DNA of 16,241 nucleotides from an uncultured Prevotellaceae bacterium (GTDB lineage: Bacteria > Bacteroidota > Bacteroidia > Bacteroidales > Bacteroidaceae), in the NCBI GenBank assembly GCA_937915745.1, contig CALGGJ010000044.1:1-16241 (forward strand), read 5' to 3'. Below the pieces are notes generated by a model. It had not been told where the DNA came from. It searched no databases and saw nothing but the letters and a program-made list of their open reading frames with translations. The position numbers were made by a program, and so were the translations under genes. Of the stretch, positions 7,455 to 14,857 are shown piece after piece (position 1 is the first letter of the stretch; each line of letters starts with the position of its first letter).

Positions 7455-9158
7455 ATGTGTGGAATAGTAGCAATACTTAATGTTCGGAGACAGACTTCCG
7501 AATTAAGACAGAAAGCACTGAAAATGAGTCAGAAAATACGTCATCGCGGTCCCGACTGGAGTGGTATCTACTGTGGTGGAACTGCCATTCTCGCCCACGA
7601 GCGACTAAGTATTGTCGATCCCGAATCGGGTGGACAGCCACTCTACTCACCCGACAAAAGCCAGGTACTGGCCGTCAACGGCGAAATCTATAATCATCAG
7701 GAAATACGCCGCCGATACCATGACCGATACAACTTTCAGACACGCAGCGACTGCGAGGTTATTCTGGCATTATACCGCGACAAGGGAATCCGTTTTCTTG
7801 AAGACCTCAGTGGCATATTCGCCTTTGTTCTGTACGACGAAGAACATAATGAGTTCCTGATTGCCCGAGACCCTGTCGGCGTCATCCCACTCTATATAGG
7901 GTACGATAGCGACGGAACCGTTTATGTAGCCTCTGAACTGAAAGCATTGGAAAATCAGTGTGAACGATACGAACCCTTCCTCCCAGGACATTATTACTGG
8001 AGCAATGAGCCAGGAATGCAACGATATTACCGGCGCGACTGGTTTGACTATGATGCCGTAAAAGACACCAAAGCGAGCGTGAAAGCTATTCACGATGCAC
8101 TTCAGGATGCTGTACGCCGTCAACTTATGTCCGACGTTCCCTACGGAGTATTGCTGTCGGGTGGACTCGACAGCAGTGTCATCTCTGCTATTGCCCAGAA
8201 ATTCAGCGAGCACCGTATTGAAGACGAAAGCCGCACTCGTGCCTATTGGCCACGTCTCCACTCATTCGCAGTAGGACTCAAGGGTGCCCCAGACTTAGCA
8301 AAAGCACGACTGGTGGCCGAACATATCGGTACCGTACACCACGAAATCAACTACACCATACAGGAAGGTCTCGATGCCATACGCGATGTCATCTATTACA
8401 TCGAGACTTATGATGTAACCACAGTACGTGCATCAACACCTATGTATTTGCTGGCCCGAGTCATCAAATCGATGGGTATCAAGATGGTGCTGTCGGGCGA
8501 GGGAGCCGACGAAATATTCGGCGGTTACCTCTACTTCCATAAAGCCCCGTCAGCACGCGATTTCCACGAAGAAACGGTACGGAAACTCTCAAAACTCCAT
8601 CTATACGACTGCCTGCGAGCAAACAAGAGCCTGTGTGCATGGGGTGTCGAAGGGCGGGTACCCTTCCTCGACAAGGAATTTCTTGATGTCGCAATGCGAA
8701 CCAACCCCGAAGCCAAGATGTGTGGTCCCATTCATAAGGAGGAAGGAAAGGGAGATGCCGGTAACGCATTTATCATCGAGAAAAAAATTGTGCGTGAAGC
8801 ATTTGCCGACATGTTGCCCCACGAGATTGCCTGGCGACAAAAAGAGCAATTCTCCGACGGTGTAGGCTATTCGTGGATTGACACCCTGAAACAAATTACA
8901 TCCGATGCTGTTACAGACGAACAGATGGCCCATGCAGCCGAACGATTCCCTATCAACCCACCGAAAAACAAGGAAGAATACTACTACCGCAGCATCTTTG
9001 CCGAGCACTTCCCTTCCGACTCTGCTGCTCGCAGCGTACCGTCAGAAGCCAGCGTCGCCTGTAGCACTGCAGTTGCACTGGAGTGGGATGAAGCCTTCAA
9101 CAATCTGAACGACCCAAGCGGTCGCGCCGTCAAAGGAGTGCACAGACAGGCTTACTGA
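7455..9158 (+). CDS. asnB: Asparagine synthase B (glutamine-hydrolysing)
   Basis: Converts aspartate, glutamine and ATP to asparagine, glutamate, AMP and PPi in the cytoplasm. The 567 residues are close to the E. coli enzyme (554). The class II glutaminase domain begins MCGIVAIL, so Cys2 is the nucleophile once Met is removed; RHRGPDWSG and NGEIYNH follow. The synthetase domain carries the ATP pyrophosphatase P-loop SGGLDSS at residues 235-241, then LSGEGADEIFGGY and EGRVPFLDKEF. The C-terminus (DPSGRAVKGVH) matches the family. All key motifs are intact. It follows the carbamoyl-phosphate synthase fusion after 68 bases with no clear promoter or terminator between, so it is probably the last gene of the same nitrogen cluster. 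It is convergent with the XRE regulator gene at 9840. Confidence 0.96.
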   Translation: MCGIVAILNVRRQTSELRQKALKMSQKIRHRGPDWSGIYCGGTAILAHERLSIVDPESGGQPLYSPDKSQVLAVNGEIYNHQEIRRRYHDRYNFQTRSDCEVILALYRDKGIRFLEDLSGIFAFVLYDEEHNEFLIARDPVGVIPLYIGYDSDGTVYVASELKALENQCERYEPFLPGHYYWSNEPGMQRYYRRDWFDYDAVKDTKASVKAIHDALQDAVRRQLMSDVPYGVLLSGGLDSSVISAIAQKFSEHRIEDESRTRAYWPRLHSFAVGLKGAPDLAKARLVAEHIGTVHHEINYTIQEGLDAIRDVIYYIETYDVTTVRASTPMYLLARVIKSMGIKMVLSGEGADEIFGGYLYFHKAPSARDFHEETVRKLSKLHLYDCLRANKSLCAWGVEGRVPFLDKEFLDVAMRTNPEAKMCGPIHKEEGKGDAGNAFIIEKKIVREAFADMLPHEIAWRQKEQFSDGVGYSWIDTLKQITSDAVTDEQMAHAAERFPINPPKNKEEYYYRSIFAEHFPSDSAARSVPSEASVACSTAVALEWDEAFNNLNDPSGRAVKGVHRQAY

Positions 9159-9163
9159 TTAGA

Positions 9164-9229
9164 GCGCAGTCGAAAGGCCGAGAGCGCGCAGTCGAAAGGC
9201 CGAGAGTGCGCAGTCGAAAGGCCGAGAGT
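9164..9229. repeat. Three tandem copies of a 22-bp repeat
   Basis: Units start at 9164, 9186 and 9208, each beginning GCGCAGTCGAAAGGCCGAG. They are almost identical, differing only in the last bases (C or T before the next unit). The array starts five bases after the asnB stop. Function unknown; a slippage-type array. Confidence 0.85.
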
Positions 9230-9316
9230 GCACACTCATTCACACATATTCATTTATGTAGTCACCAGTTAAGCCAGAATCAATCATCAGAATTACGACA
9301 AAAAGAAGTTAAACCC

Positions 9317-9339
9317 AAACGAAGGCGAAGCCAACGTTT
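9317..9339. repeat. REP-like hairpin repeat, copy 2
   Basis: Here the outer arms AAACG and CGTTT pair perfectly, then AA/AA mismatches, GGC/GCC and a GAA loop. It is the same element as at 4476-4500, in the same orientation, but lies in non-coding DNA. Confidence 0.65.
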
Positions 9340-9367
9340 TCATTAGAAACTTGTATGCATACTAAAA

Positions 9368-9403
9368 AACTTGACAAAATCGCAGTTGCGATTTTGTCAA
9401 GTT
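9368..9403 (-). terminator. Perfect 17-bp palindrome, intrinsic terminator on the minus strand
   Basis: Arms AACTTGACAAAATCGCA and its exact complement flank GT. Read on the minus strand, the stem runs into GTTTTTTAG, the U-tract expected of an intrinsic terminator; on the + strand there is no U-tract. It lies between convergent asnB and the XRE gene, so it could also stop asnB transcripts. It is about 440 bases past the XRE stop codon. Confidence 0.65.
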
Positions 9404-9588
9404 AATGATGTGATAAGAGTTAAATCTTAACACATCTGCACATTGTTAAAAAAAATTGTGAGTGAGTTAATAATTTTTTCAGTTTCTAAGCAAATTCTCA
9501 TTGTCGGGGGTGACTGTTCACACAGTCGTGATGCCTCTGCATCTTCACATTTCATTCGTCATTGGTCGATATCAAATTTCTCTCACTG

Positions 9589-9813
9589 ATGTCTATCCTA
9601 ATCTCTTCTTGGTTTTTTATCGATTTGTTTATAATAATCACTCTGCGTCGGCACATCTTAATTCCTTTTTGGTCACTCTGTTTAACACATCCATGATTTT
9701 ACATCACCCACTTATCAGTGCACATCTTAATTTCTCTTTGGTTTCACTCTGGCCTGTCTGTTACATTTCAACAATTCTCATGTATGCTTAGCGTCGGCAC
9801 ATCTTAATTTCCT
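9589..9813 (-). repeat. Degenerate repeats, each containing an ATG on the minus strand
   Basis: On the minus strand the core GAAATTAAGATGTGCCGACG recurs at about 9813-9791, 9742-9718 (diverged after ATGTGC), 9665-9645, and in a weak form near 9615-9589. Two copies are preceded by a CAGAGTGA..CCAAA block. Core spacing is 60-77 bases, too irregular and diverged for a CRISPR array. The ATGs open very short frames (4, 8 and 34 codons). Confidence 0.5.
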
Positions 9814-9839
9814 ATGATAAATCTACAATGGCAAAACTC

Positions 9840-10337
9840 TCATTTCGTTTTCGGAGTACTGAATGCCTCGTATGTCCCATCGTCAAAAAATATACGTACT
9901 TCTACAATTTGTCGGCGTTGCTTACCCAACATCGACTCAAACGACTCACGAATTACGTCTTTTATACCAGCCTTATCTATACCCGGTGTTATGCCGGCTG
10001 GCTGCCGGGCAGGACGAGGTGTACTGATCGGCTTGACGTTACCATCACTATCCAAGGACGAAAATAAATCGTAAGAACCCGACGGAGGTACATGATCGGA
10101 ATCATTCATCTCATCAACCTCCTGCTTATACATCTGACCCTCGCCCATGAAAACCCACTCGGGATTCAAATCGGGAAAACCACGAAGAATTCCCTTTAAT
10201 ATCGGAAGTGTAGGTTTGCTTCTTCCACTTGTGATATGAGATATTGTAGCCGGAGCAATTCCTGTAATAGTAGAAAACTCTACATTGCTCAAGCCCTTAT
10301 CCTTAATTATATACTCTATACGTTCTTTGTCACCCAT
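9840..10337 (-). CDS. XRE-family helix-turn-helix regulator
   Basis: A 165-residue cytoplasmic DNA-binding protein. Residues 1 to about 60 form an XRE helix-turn-helix: the recognition region reads GIAPATISHITSGRSKPT, preceded by LSNVEFSTITG. A polar linker with SGSYDLFSSLDSDGNV follows, then a C-terminal segment (about 125-165) with QIVEVRIFFDDGTYEAF, a pattern I associate with Bacteroidetes regulators of this class. There is no sensor or peptidase domain. A well-formed promoter lies about 80 bases upstream. It is transcribed toward asnB, and the nearest strong terminator is about 440 bases beyond its stop. Target genes are unknown; the neighbouring hairpin-rich DNA or its own promoter are candidates only. 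Confidence 0.85.
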   Translation of the reverse strand: MGDKERIEYIIKDKGLSNVEFSTITGIAPATISHITSGRSKPTLPILKGILRGFPDLNPEWVFMGEGQMYKQEVDEMNDSDHVPPSGSYDLFSSLDSDGNVKPISTPRPARQPAGITPGIDKAGIKDVIRESFESMLGKQRRQIVEVRIFFDDGTYEAFSTPKTK

Positions 10338-10425
10338 CTAATCAATTCTTACTAATATATTAAATTCACTTTTATCGATAACGGCTGCTTAACATGCACA
10401 AATCAGATGTCTTGCAAATCGTTTA

Positions 10426-10457
10426 CAAAAGTAGCAATTATATTTTTACCCACCAAA
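10426..10457 (-). promoter_or_regulatory. Bacteroidetes-type promoter of the XRE gene
   Basis: On the minus strand TTTG (10457-10454) is followed after exactly 20 bases by TACTTTTG (10433-10426), matching the Bacteroidetes sigma consensus TTTG-N19-20-TAnnTTTG. Transcription would start near 10419, leaving an 80-base leader. The -7 box overlaps CTTTTGTAAACG, a motif related to TGTAAA repeats further upstream. Confidence 0.65.
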
Positions 10458-10775
10458 CATTTTTCAAATAAAATTATAAAATTAAAGTTTTTTTTCTGAA
10501 AACACCGGTTTTACGTCTGTACCGATGACAATATCTACGATTAATAACAAAAAAAAGCAAAAAACAAAAACAGACATACCCTGCTACACAAACAAAATTA
10601 TGTAAATACTTGATTTATCGTAAAATAATTATAGCACATTCATGATTTCAGCCGCATACAGGCACTTAAACATGCAAATTCCACACATTTTGTATTATAT
10701 AAACTATAACAAATCATCATATTTTATTGATTTAATGTACATTATCTAATATATAAATAAATTGCATAAATACGT

Positions 10776-10864
10776 ATTTAACTTTGTAAAACCAACGTTA
10801 TTTCCCTGTGTAAACACAAATTTACCTTTGTAACCAAAACCTGTCGTATATTACTCGTGTAAAC
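10776..10864 (+). repeat. Degenerate direct repeat with promoter-like boxes
   Basis: Two copies of ATTTA(A/C)CTTTGTAA...CCAA...GTGTAAAC, beginning at 10776 and 10820 and ending at 10815 and 10864. Each contains a TAnnTTTG box on the + strand (10779-10786 TAACTTTG; 10823-10830 TACCTTTG), but neither has a properly spaced TTTG box upstream. Confidence 0.4.
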
Positions 10865-11068
10865 GACATGTCTGCCTTTTTACCAATGTAATTTTCTTGG
10901 GTTTCGCTTTGTATATCGTAATGTATTTACAAAATTCACATAAGAAACCCAATTTGACAAATTGTGATGAAAATCGACACCAGATTGGGTGATTGACAAA
11001 AGTATAAAAAACGATGACATTCTCAAGGGCTGTTTTTTAATGCAACATCTTAGTTTTCAAACAAAAAT

Positions 11069-11095
11069 ATGCCAAAATTCCTGTATGGCATTTTT
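11069..11095 (+). terminator. Possible weak intrinsic terminator
   Basis: ATGCCA (11069-11074) pairs with TGGCAT (11086-11091) around an 11-base loop and is followed by a run of Ts ending at 11095. Upstream As could extend the stem, and make it bidirectional. No gene precedes it on the + strand. Confidence 0.35.
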
Positions 11096-11144
11096 GCTCT
11101 AAAAAATCTTCGGGCATTAAAAATAATGGTAAAACAGGGTAAGA

Positions 11145-11197
11145 TACCGTAGATATTCCTGCCTTATTCACACGAATAATAGTGGAAATACACGGTA
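11145..11197. other. Interrupted long hairpin
   Basis: Three stacked stems: TACCGT/ACGGTA, TATTCC/GGAAATA with one bulged A, and TTATTC/GAATAA closing an ACAC tetraloop. It is symmetric enough to form on either strand. It lies beyond the 3' end of holA and could end or stabilise that transcript, although no strong U-tract follows on the minus strand. Confidence 0.45.
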
Positions 11198-11298
11198 AAT
11201 TACGGCCATTTTACAATTATTAGCGCAATTTTCGCTCACAAAAACAGCGGATATGGATTGGCTACCTATTCAATAATGGGTGAATGAAGCGATTGATA

Positions 11299-11553
11299 GA
11301 GGGAAGAAGAATGAAGGGAGGAAGGGAGGAAGGAAGGGAGGAAGGGAGGAAGGAAGGGAGGAAGGGAGGAAGGGAGGAAGGGAGGATTAATGGAGGATTA
11401 ATGGGGGAAGAAGGAATAGAAGGGAGGAAGGAAGGAAGGAAGGAAGGGAGGAGGAATGGAGGATTAATGGAGGATTAATGGAGGATTAATGGGGGGAGGA
11501 TTAATGGGGGAAGAAGGAATAGAAGGAAGGGAGGGAGGAATGGAGGATTAATG
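11299..11553. repeat. Polypurine GGAA/GGGA array with GGATTAATGGAG repeats
   Basis: The + strand is almost entirely G and A, in GGAA/GGGA tetranucleotides interrupted by copies of GGATTAATGG. A larger unit is duplicated: the same 28 bases occur at 11396-11423 and 11499-11526. The apparent 64-codon frame over it is an artefact of the repeats. The right end supplies the last codons and stop of holA. Confidence 0.85.
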
Positions 11554-12576
11554 GAGGATGAAATAAATGAGTTCCCGCATAATATCGGCATCGGATGAGT
11601 TGCCCTTTTCTACTCCCTTCAACTTAGTGTCTGTTTCGCGGAGCTTTCCTATGATCTGCATCGTTTTCATTGCCGAATAGTTGTGCATGGCAGTCATCAA
11701 TTCATTCACCTGCCATGACTGGATGCCGAGATAGTCGGCAATTCCTTGTTTCGAGCGCTCGGGTGCATAGTATGCCTGCATCACCGATGCGAACAGATTG
11801 AAAAGAATCGGAATCGTAACGAATGGAGGGTTTGCCTTCGGATTGGAATTAAAATATGCGACTATCTGGTTTGCCTTGTACACGTCTTTGGCAACAATCG
11901 CATTTTTCAGTTCCCAGTTGTTGAACTCTTTACTGATTCCGATATTACGTTCTACCAATTCAGGTGTTATCGTATCAGTATCTTTTGGCATCGCAATGAT
12001 GAGTTTGTTCAGTTCGCTCACCATCCGGTTGAGGTCAGATCCGATATACTCGGCCATTATCATGCAGGCCGAGTTGTCTATCTTCACATTGCGTTCGGAC
12101 AGATAGTCGGTGATAAAGCCAGGGAGTTGTGAGTCTTTCATTTTCTGACTCTCATACACGACCCCTACCCTCTGAACTGCTGCCACCAGTTTCTTGCGAC
12201 GGTCAACATTTCCGTTCTTATGGCACAGTACTAAAATTGTTGAATTTAACGGATTTTGTACATATTCTGTCAACTCATCGAGTTTTAACAAATTCTGTGC
12301 TTCTTTAACAATTACCAGTTGGTATTCCGACATCATTGGGTATCGTTTTGCCGTGTTGATGATATTTCGCACGTCGGTTTCCTTCGTGCAATAAATCAGC
12401 ATCTGGTTGAAGTCTTTTTCTTCCTCTGCCAAAACATTGTCGGCCAGCGCATCGGAAATCACATCGATGTAGAACGACTCTTCGCCCATGAGCAGATACA
12501 CCGGGACAAACTCACGCCGTTTGATTGATGCCAATACGTCTTTATACGATAACCCACCGATTGATGTCTTTGCCAT
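11548..12576 (-). CDS. holA: DNA polymerase III delta subunit
   Basis: Delta is the clamp-loader subunit that opens the sliding clamp during chromosome replication. The 342 residues match the family's usual 330-345. The N-terminus has the family pattern with PVYLLMGEESFYIDVI (about 25-40), a degenerate nucleotide-binding site typical of delta, then YPMMSEYQLVIVKEAQ and the middle lid region with EYIGSDLNRMVSELNKLI. The C-terminal helical collar domain ends DIMRELIYFILH. Start MAKTSIGGLSYKDV is well supported by a promoter just upstream. It is monocistronic or first in its transcript. Its stop codon and last codons (CTC CAT TAA) lie inside a purine-rich repeat array, so its 3' untranslated region would be strongly C/U-rich. 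Confidence 0.93.
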   Translation of the reverse strand: MAKTSIGGLSYKDVLASIKRREFVPVYLLMGEESFYIDVISDALADNVLAEEEKDFNQMLIYCTKETDVRNIINTAKRYPMMSEYQLVIVKEAQNLLKLDELTEYVQNPLNSTILVLCHKNGNVDRRKKLVAAVQRVGVVYESQKMKDSQLPGFITDYLSERNVKIDNSACMIMAEYIGSDLNRMVSELNKLIIAMPKDTDTITPELVERNIGISKEFNNWELKNAIVAKDVYKANQIVAYFNSNPKANPPFVTIPILFNLFASVMQAYYAPERSKQGIADYLGIQSWQVNELMTAMHNYSAMKTMQIIGKLRETDTKLKGVEKGNSSDADIMRELIYFILH

Positions 12577-12600
12577 GATTATTGTTTTTTAATGTTGGTG

Positions 12601-12608
12601 CAAAGTTA
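12601..12608 (-). promoter_or_regulatory. -7 box of the holA promoter
   Basis: On the minus strand TAACTTTG, a match to the Bacteroidetes TAnnTTTG element, followed by CACC. The nearest TTTG upstream is 25 bases away, more than the usual 19-20, so the -33 box is weak. Transcription would start near 12594, about 18 bases before the ATG. Confidence 0.5.
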
Positions 12609-12693
12609 ACTAAAATAATTGAGATATTGATAACAAAAGACATAAAAAGTTATATGCTGAAACGAAGTCAGAAGTATTGAGAAGAATACAAAG

Positions 12694-12726
12694 ACTCTGC
12701 ACTCACACGATTTGCAAGTGCAGAGT
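12694..12726 (-). terminator. Likely terminator after the transglutaminase-like gene
   Basis: Arms ACTCTGCACT and AGTGCAGAGT pair perfectly (10 bp) around a 13-base loop. On the minus strand it follows the stop at 12773 by about 46 bases and is followed by CTTTGTATTCTTC, only moderately T-rich. It separates the envelope genes from holA. Confidence 0.55.
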
Positions 12727-12772
12727 TCAGATAATACCTACATCAGATGAGGCGTGTGCTTAGCTTCAACGT

Positions 12773-14848
12773 CTATTCATCCTTAAGTGGTATGAAACGC
12801 ATGTCTTCTATTCTCAGTTCAGCTATTCCAAGATTACGTGCAGTCATCTCTTCGCCTGGTTTTGCACGCTCAATACAAGGGTCAGCCACCGTATATACCC
12901 TTCCATTTACAATATACGCATGTCCCTTGGTGTCATCACCTATGCAGACACCTGCAGCCAAGTGGTTGGGATAATATATAAGAATACATTTCAAACCTGT
13001 CAGGTCACGGACCAAACGCGTGAACAGGATTGCATGGTCTTCACAGTCGCTTCCTGAATATCCCAATGTTTCCTCCGAGAAGAAGGCCCTGTCATTAACG
13101 CCCCACATATCATAATCGCTGACATATTTCATATTTGGTATTTGCACCAAATCAAGAATACGCTCAACCTTTTCATAATTGCTCAGGCCTTCCAGTGCAG
13201 CTTTCAGACCAGGGTATATCTGCCTTTTAATATCATCTTGCATCGGAGTATTTGCAAGCATGGCCCAATGTGTAGTAAAGTCTTTATTCAATTCCGAGTG
13301 AGGATATGTGTCATAAAAACGCATCAAATTACGATTTACGCTTACCCTCATCTGCATTTCAGGAAATCTTTTTGATTGTATTTCGCGCACCTCCGACATA
13401 TCCGGTCCGAATTGCTGCACATCGGTAATGAGCAGTGACACTGCCTGCGTTTTTTGCAGTTCAGCCTGGCACAACCTGACAGGATTGTTGGTTTTTGTAA
13501 GTGGATAGATATAGTAATAACAATCATTATCCATAAGATAGCTGTAGCCATAAATTGAGTGTCTGCTGCCTATCATTAAGCACAGCCGGTTGTCTTTATT
13601 TGCATCGAATGCAAACTTCATCTTATATCCCGATTGTGCGAACAGGAATCCGGTCAACAGCACAGCCTCATTAGTACCTCTGCCGCAGAAATTTGATGCG
13701 ATTGTATCCAATAGTTGCAGATAAGCCCAGTCGCTGAGTTTATATTTCTGTCGCAAATCCACACAGTCTATGATAGTGTTATTATAATACTTGGTACACA
13801 GTTGGTCGCCCAGCAACTCCCCCACACTATTCGCCGTCAGTTTGTTAAGGAACAAACGTTTGCTCTCGTCAAGTCGCACCTTCATCTCGGTGCCGTAAAA
13901 CGTAAAAGTGAAGTCATTGTAAGCAACCAGCTCCTCTGGAACTTCCTGTTCCTCTATGCCATAGTTTTCCACAACAGAATCTGGAAATTCCGTAATATCA
14001 GCCCTATCGGGTTCATCCGGCATGTCCGGTCGCAAAGGCACTGGCTGACGCCTACCGAGCATACGTTCTATCTCGTTCTTTGCAAACTCCACCACATTCT
14101 TCGCCACCTTCTCTACCTTCTCTATGACCTTCCATTTTTCAGTCGCCACAGATTCATCTCTCCACACCGGTTCCACCTCCTTCAGCTTTGGTTCAGCCAC
14201 TGCAGGTTCTGTCTCAAAGTATTTCCATGCCAGCTTCACAGCCTCGGCATATTCCTGATTAGCCTGTTGGCGGTAAGCCTCAAAGTCTTTGATGGCTTTT
14301 TCGCGATATCTCTCGAAATCACCTCGCAAATCCCAGTCATCGTCGTCACCGAAGAAATCATCATCGTCGTCACCGAAGAAATCATCGTCATCGTCATCAA
14401 AGAAATCGTCGTCACGTTTCTTTCGGACATCCTCATCCTTTGCACCAGCCATAGCTCTTGTGACCGTAGCGAAATCGGTATATCGTTGCATCGAAACCAA
14501 TGCTGTATTAGACATTTGTTTCTTCACATACTCGATGTATCGTTCGTTTATCCTGCACAGTATATTACGGCTGTCGGCAGTCAGGGCCGACACGCTACCC
14601 CGTCCTGGTGTTGTGAGTATGACGCGGTTCTTCGCCTTTATGTCCAGCAGTTCCACCTTTCCTTCATACGGGATATTTATTGTGGTCGATGGTTCGATAT
14701 ACATATTCATCGTCAATGGTTCGTTCCGTCCATTGCTGACGTATGTTACATCGCCCACCACATGATATACCAGCAAGTTTTGTGCGAATGCCATTACAGA
14801 CATCACACACAACACAACCGACAGACCGGCTCTATGTTTCATCTGCAT
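12773..14848 (-). CDS. Exported transglutaminase-like protein with Asp-rich repeat
   Basis: A 691-residue exported protein, not identified by name. Signal peptide 1 to about 23 (VVLCVMSVMAFAQ). Residues 24 to about 90 (VYHVVGDVTYVSNGRNEPLT...) look like a FecR/SH3-like beta domain. Residues 146-173 are an Asp-rich repeat of DDDDDFFG units, then a charged helical stretch (FERYREKAIKDFEAYRQQ) to about 215. The C-terminal region has a transglutaminase-like core: Cys602 in GSDCEDHA, His643 in GHAYIV and Asp656 in VADPC, with family-like spacing; His629 is a less likely alternative. Substrate unknown; it probably acts in the periplasm or outer envelope. GGAG sits only 2 bases before the first ATG but 9 before the second (14842, MKHRAG), so that start is plausible. 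Nine bases separate it from the upstream gene: an operon. Confidence 0.8.
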   Translation of the reverse strand: MQMKHRAGLSVVLCVMSVMAFAQNLLVYHVVGDVTYVSNGRNEPLTMNMYIEPSTTINIPYEGKVELLDIKAKNRVILTTPGRGSVSALTADSRNILCRINERYIEYVKKQMSNTALVSMQRYTDFATVTRAMAGAKDEDVRKKRDDDFFDDDDDDFFGDDDDDFFGDDDDWDLRGDFERYREKAIKDFEAYRQQANQEYAEAVKLAWKYFETEPAVAEPKLKEVEPVWRDESVATEKWKVIEKVEKVAKNVVEFAKNEIERMLGRRQPVPLRPDMPDEPDRADITEFPDSVVENYGIEEQEVPEELVAYNDFTFTFYGTEMKVRLDESKRLFLNKLTANSVGELLGDQLCTKYYNNTIIDCVDLRQKYKLSDWAYLQLLDTIASNFCGRGTNEAVLLTGFLFAQSGYKMKFAFDANKDNRLCLMIGSRHSIYGYSYLMDNDCYYYIYPLTKTNNPVRLCQAELQKTQAVSLLITDVQQFGPDMSEVREIQSKRFPEMQMRVSVNRNLMRFYDTYPHSELNKDFTTHWAMLANTPMQDDIKRQIYPGLKAALEGLSNYEKVERILDLVQIPNMKYVSDYDMWGVNDRAFFSEETLGYSGSDCEDHAILFTRLVRDLTGLKCILIYYPNHLAAGVCIGDDTKGHAYIVNGRVYTVADPCIERAKPGEEMTARNLGIAELRIEDMRFIPLKDE

Positions 14849-14857
14849 ACTCCGTTT

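Larger units (their letters stand above)
9159..9839. other. Repeat-rich intergenic region between convergent genes
   Basis: No credible protein gene. In order it holds a triple 22-bp tandem repeat, the second REP-like hairpin, a perfect palindrome with a U-tract on the minus strand, two adjacent tetraloop hairpins (9512-9527 and 9530-9543), and degenerate repeats containing CACATCTTAATT. A 96-codon + frame from 9501 is hydrophobic, repetitive and unlike known proteins, and was not accepted. Confidence 0.6.
10338..11290. other. AT-rich gene-free region with several hairpins
   Basis: About 950 bases without any plausible coding frame, markedly richer in A and T than the genes around it. Besides the XRE promoter it contains a degenerate direct repeat (10776-10864), two competing hairpins (10897-10990), a short hairpin followed by five Ts (11069-11095) and a longer interrupted hairpin (11145-11197). 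It may be regulatory DNA, a non-coding RNA locus, or decayed sequence. Confidence 0.5.

Noticed and set aside
9501..9791. 96-codon + strand frame
   Set aside because: Repetitive and hydrophobic only because it crosses the degenerate repeats; no recognisable domain, and its start lies inside a hairpin.
9589..9813. CRISPR-like array
   Set aside because: Only three to four diverged copies with irregular spacing (60-77 bases), and no cas gene in the window.
11284..11478. 64-codon Gly/Arg/Glu-rich frame
   Set aside because: Entirely made of the polypurine microsatellite; stop codons are absent because TAA, TAG and TGA are rare in GGAA/GGGA repeats.
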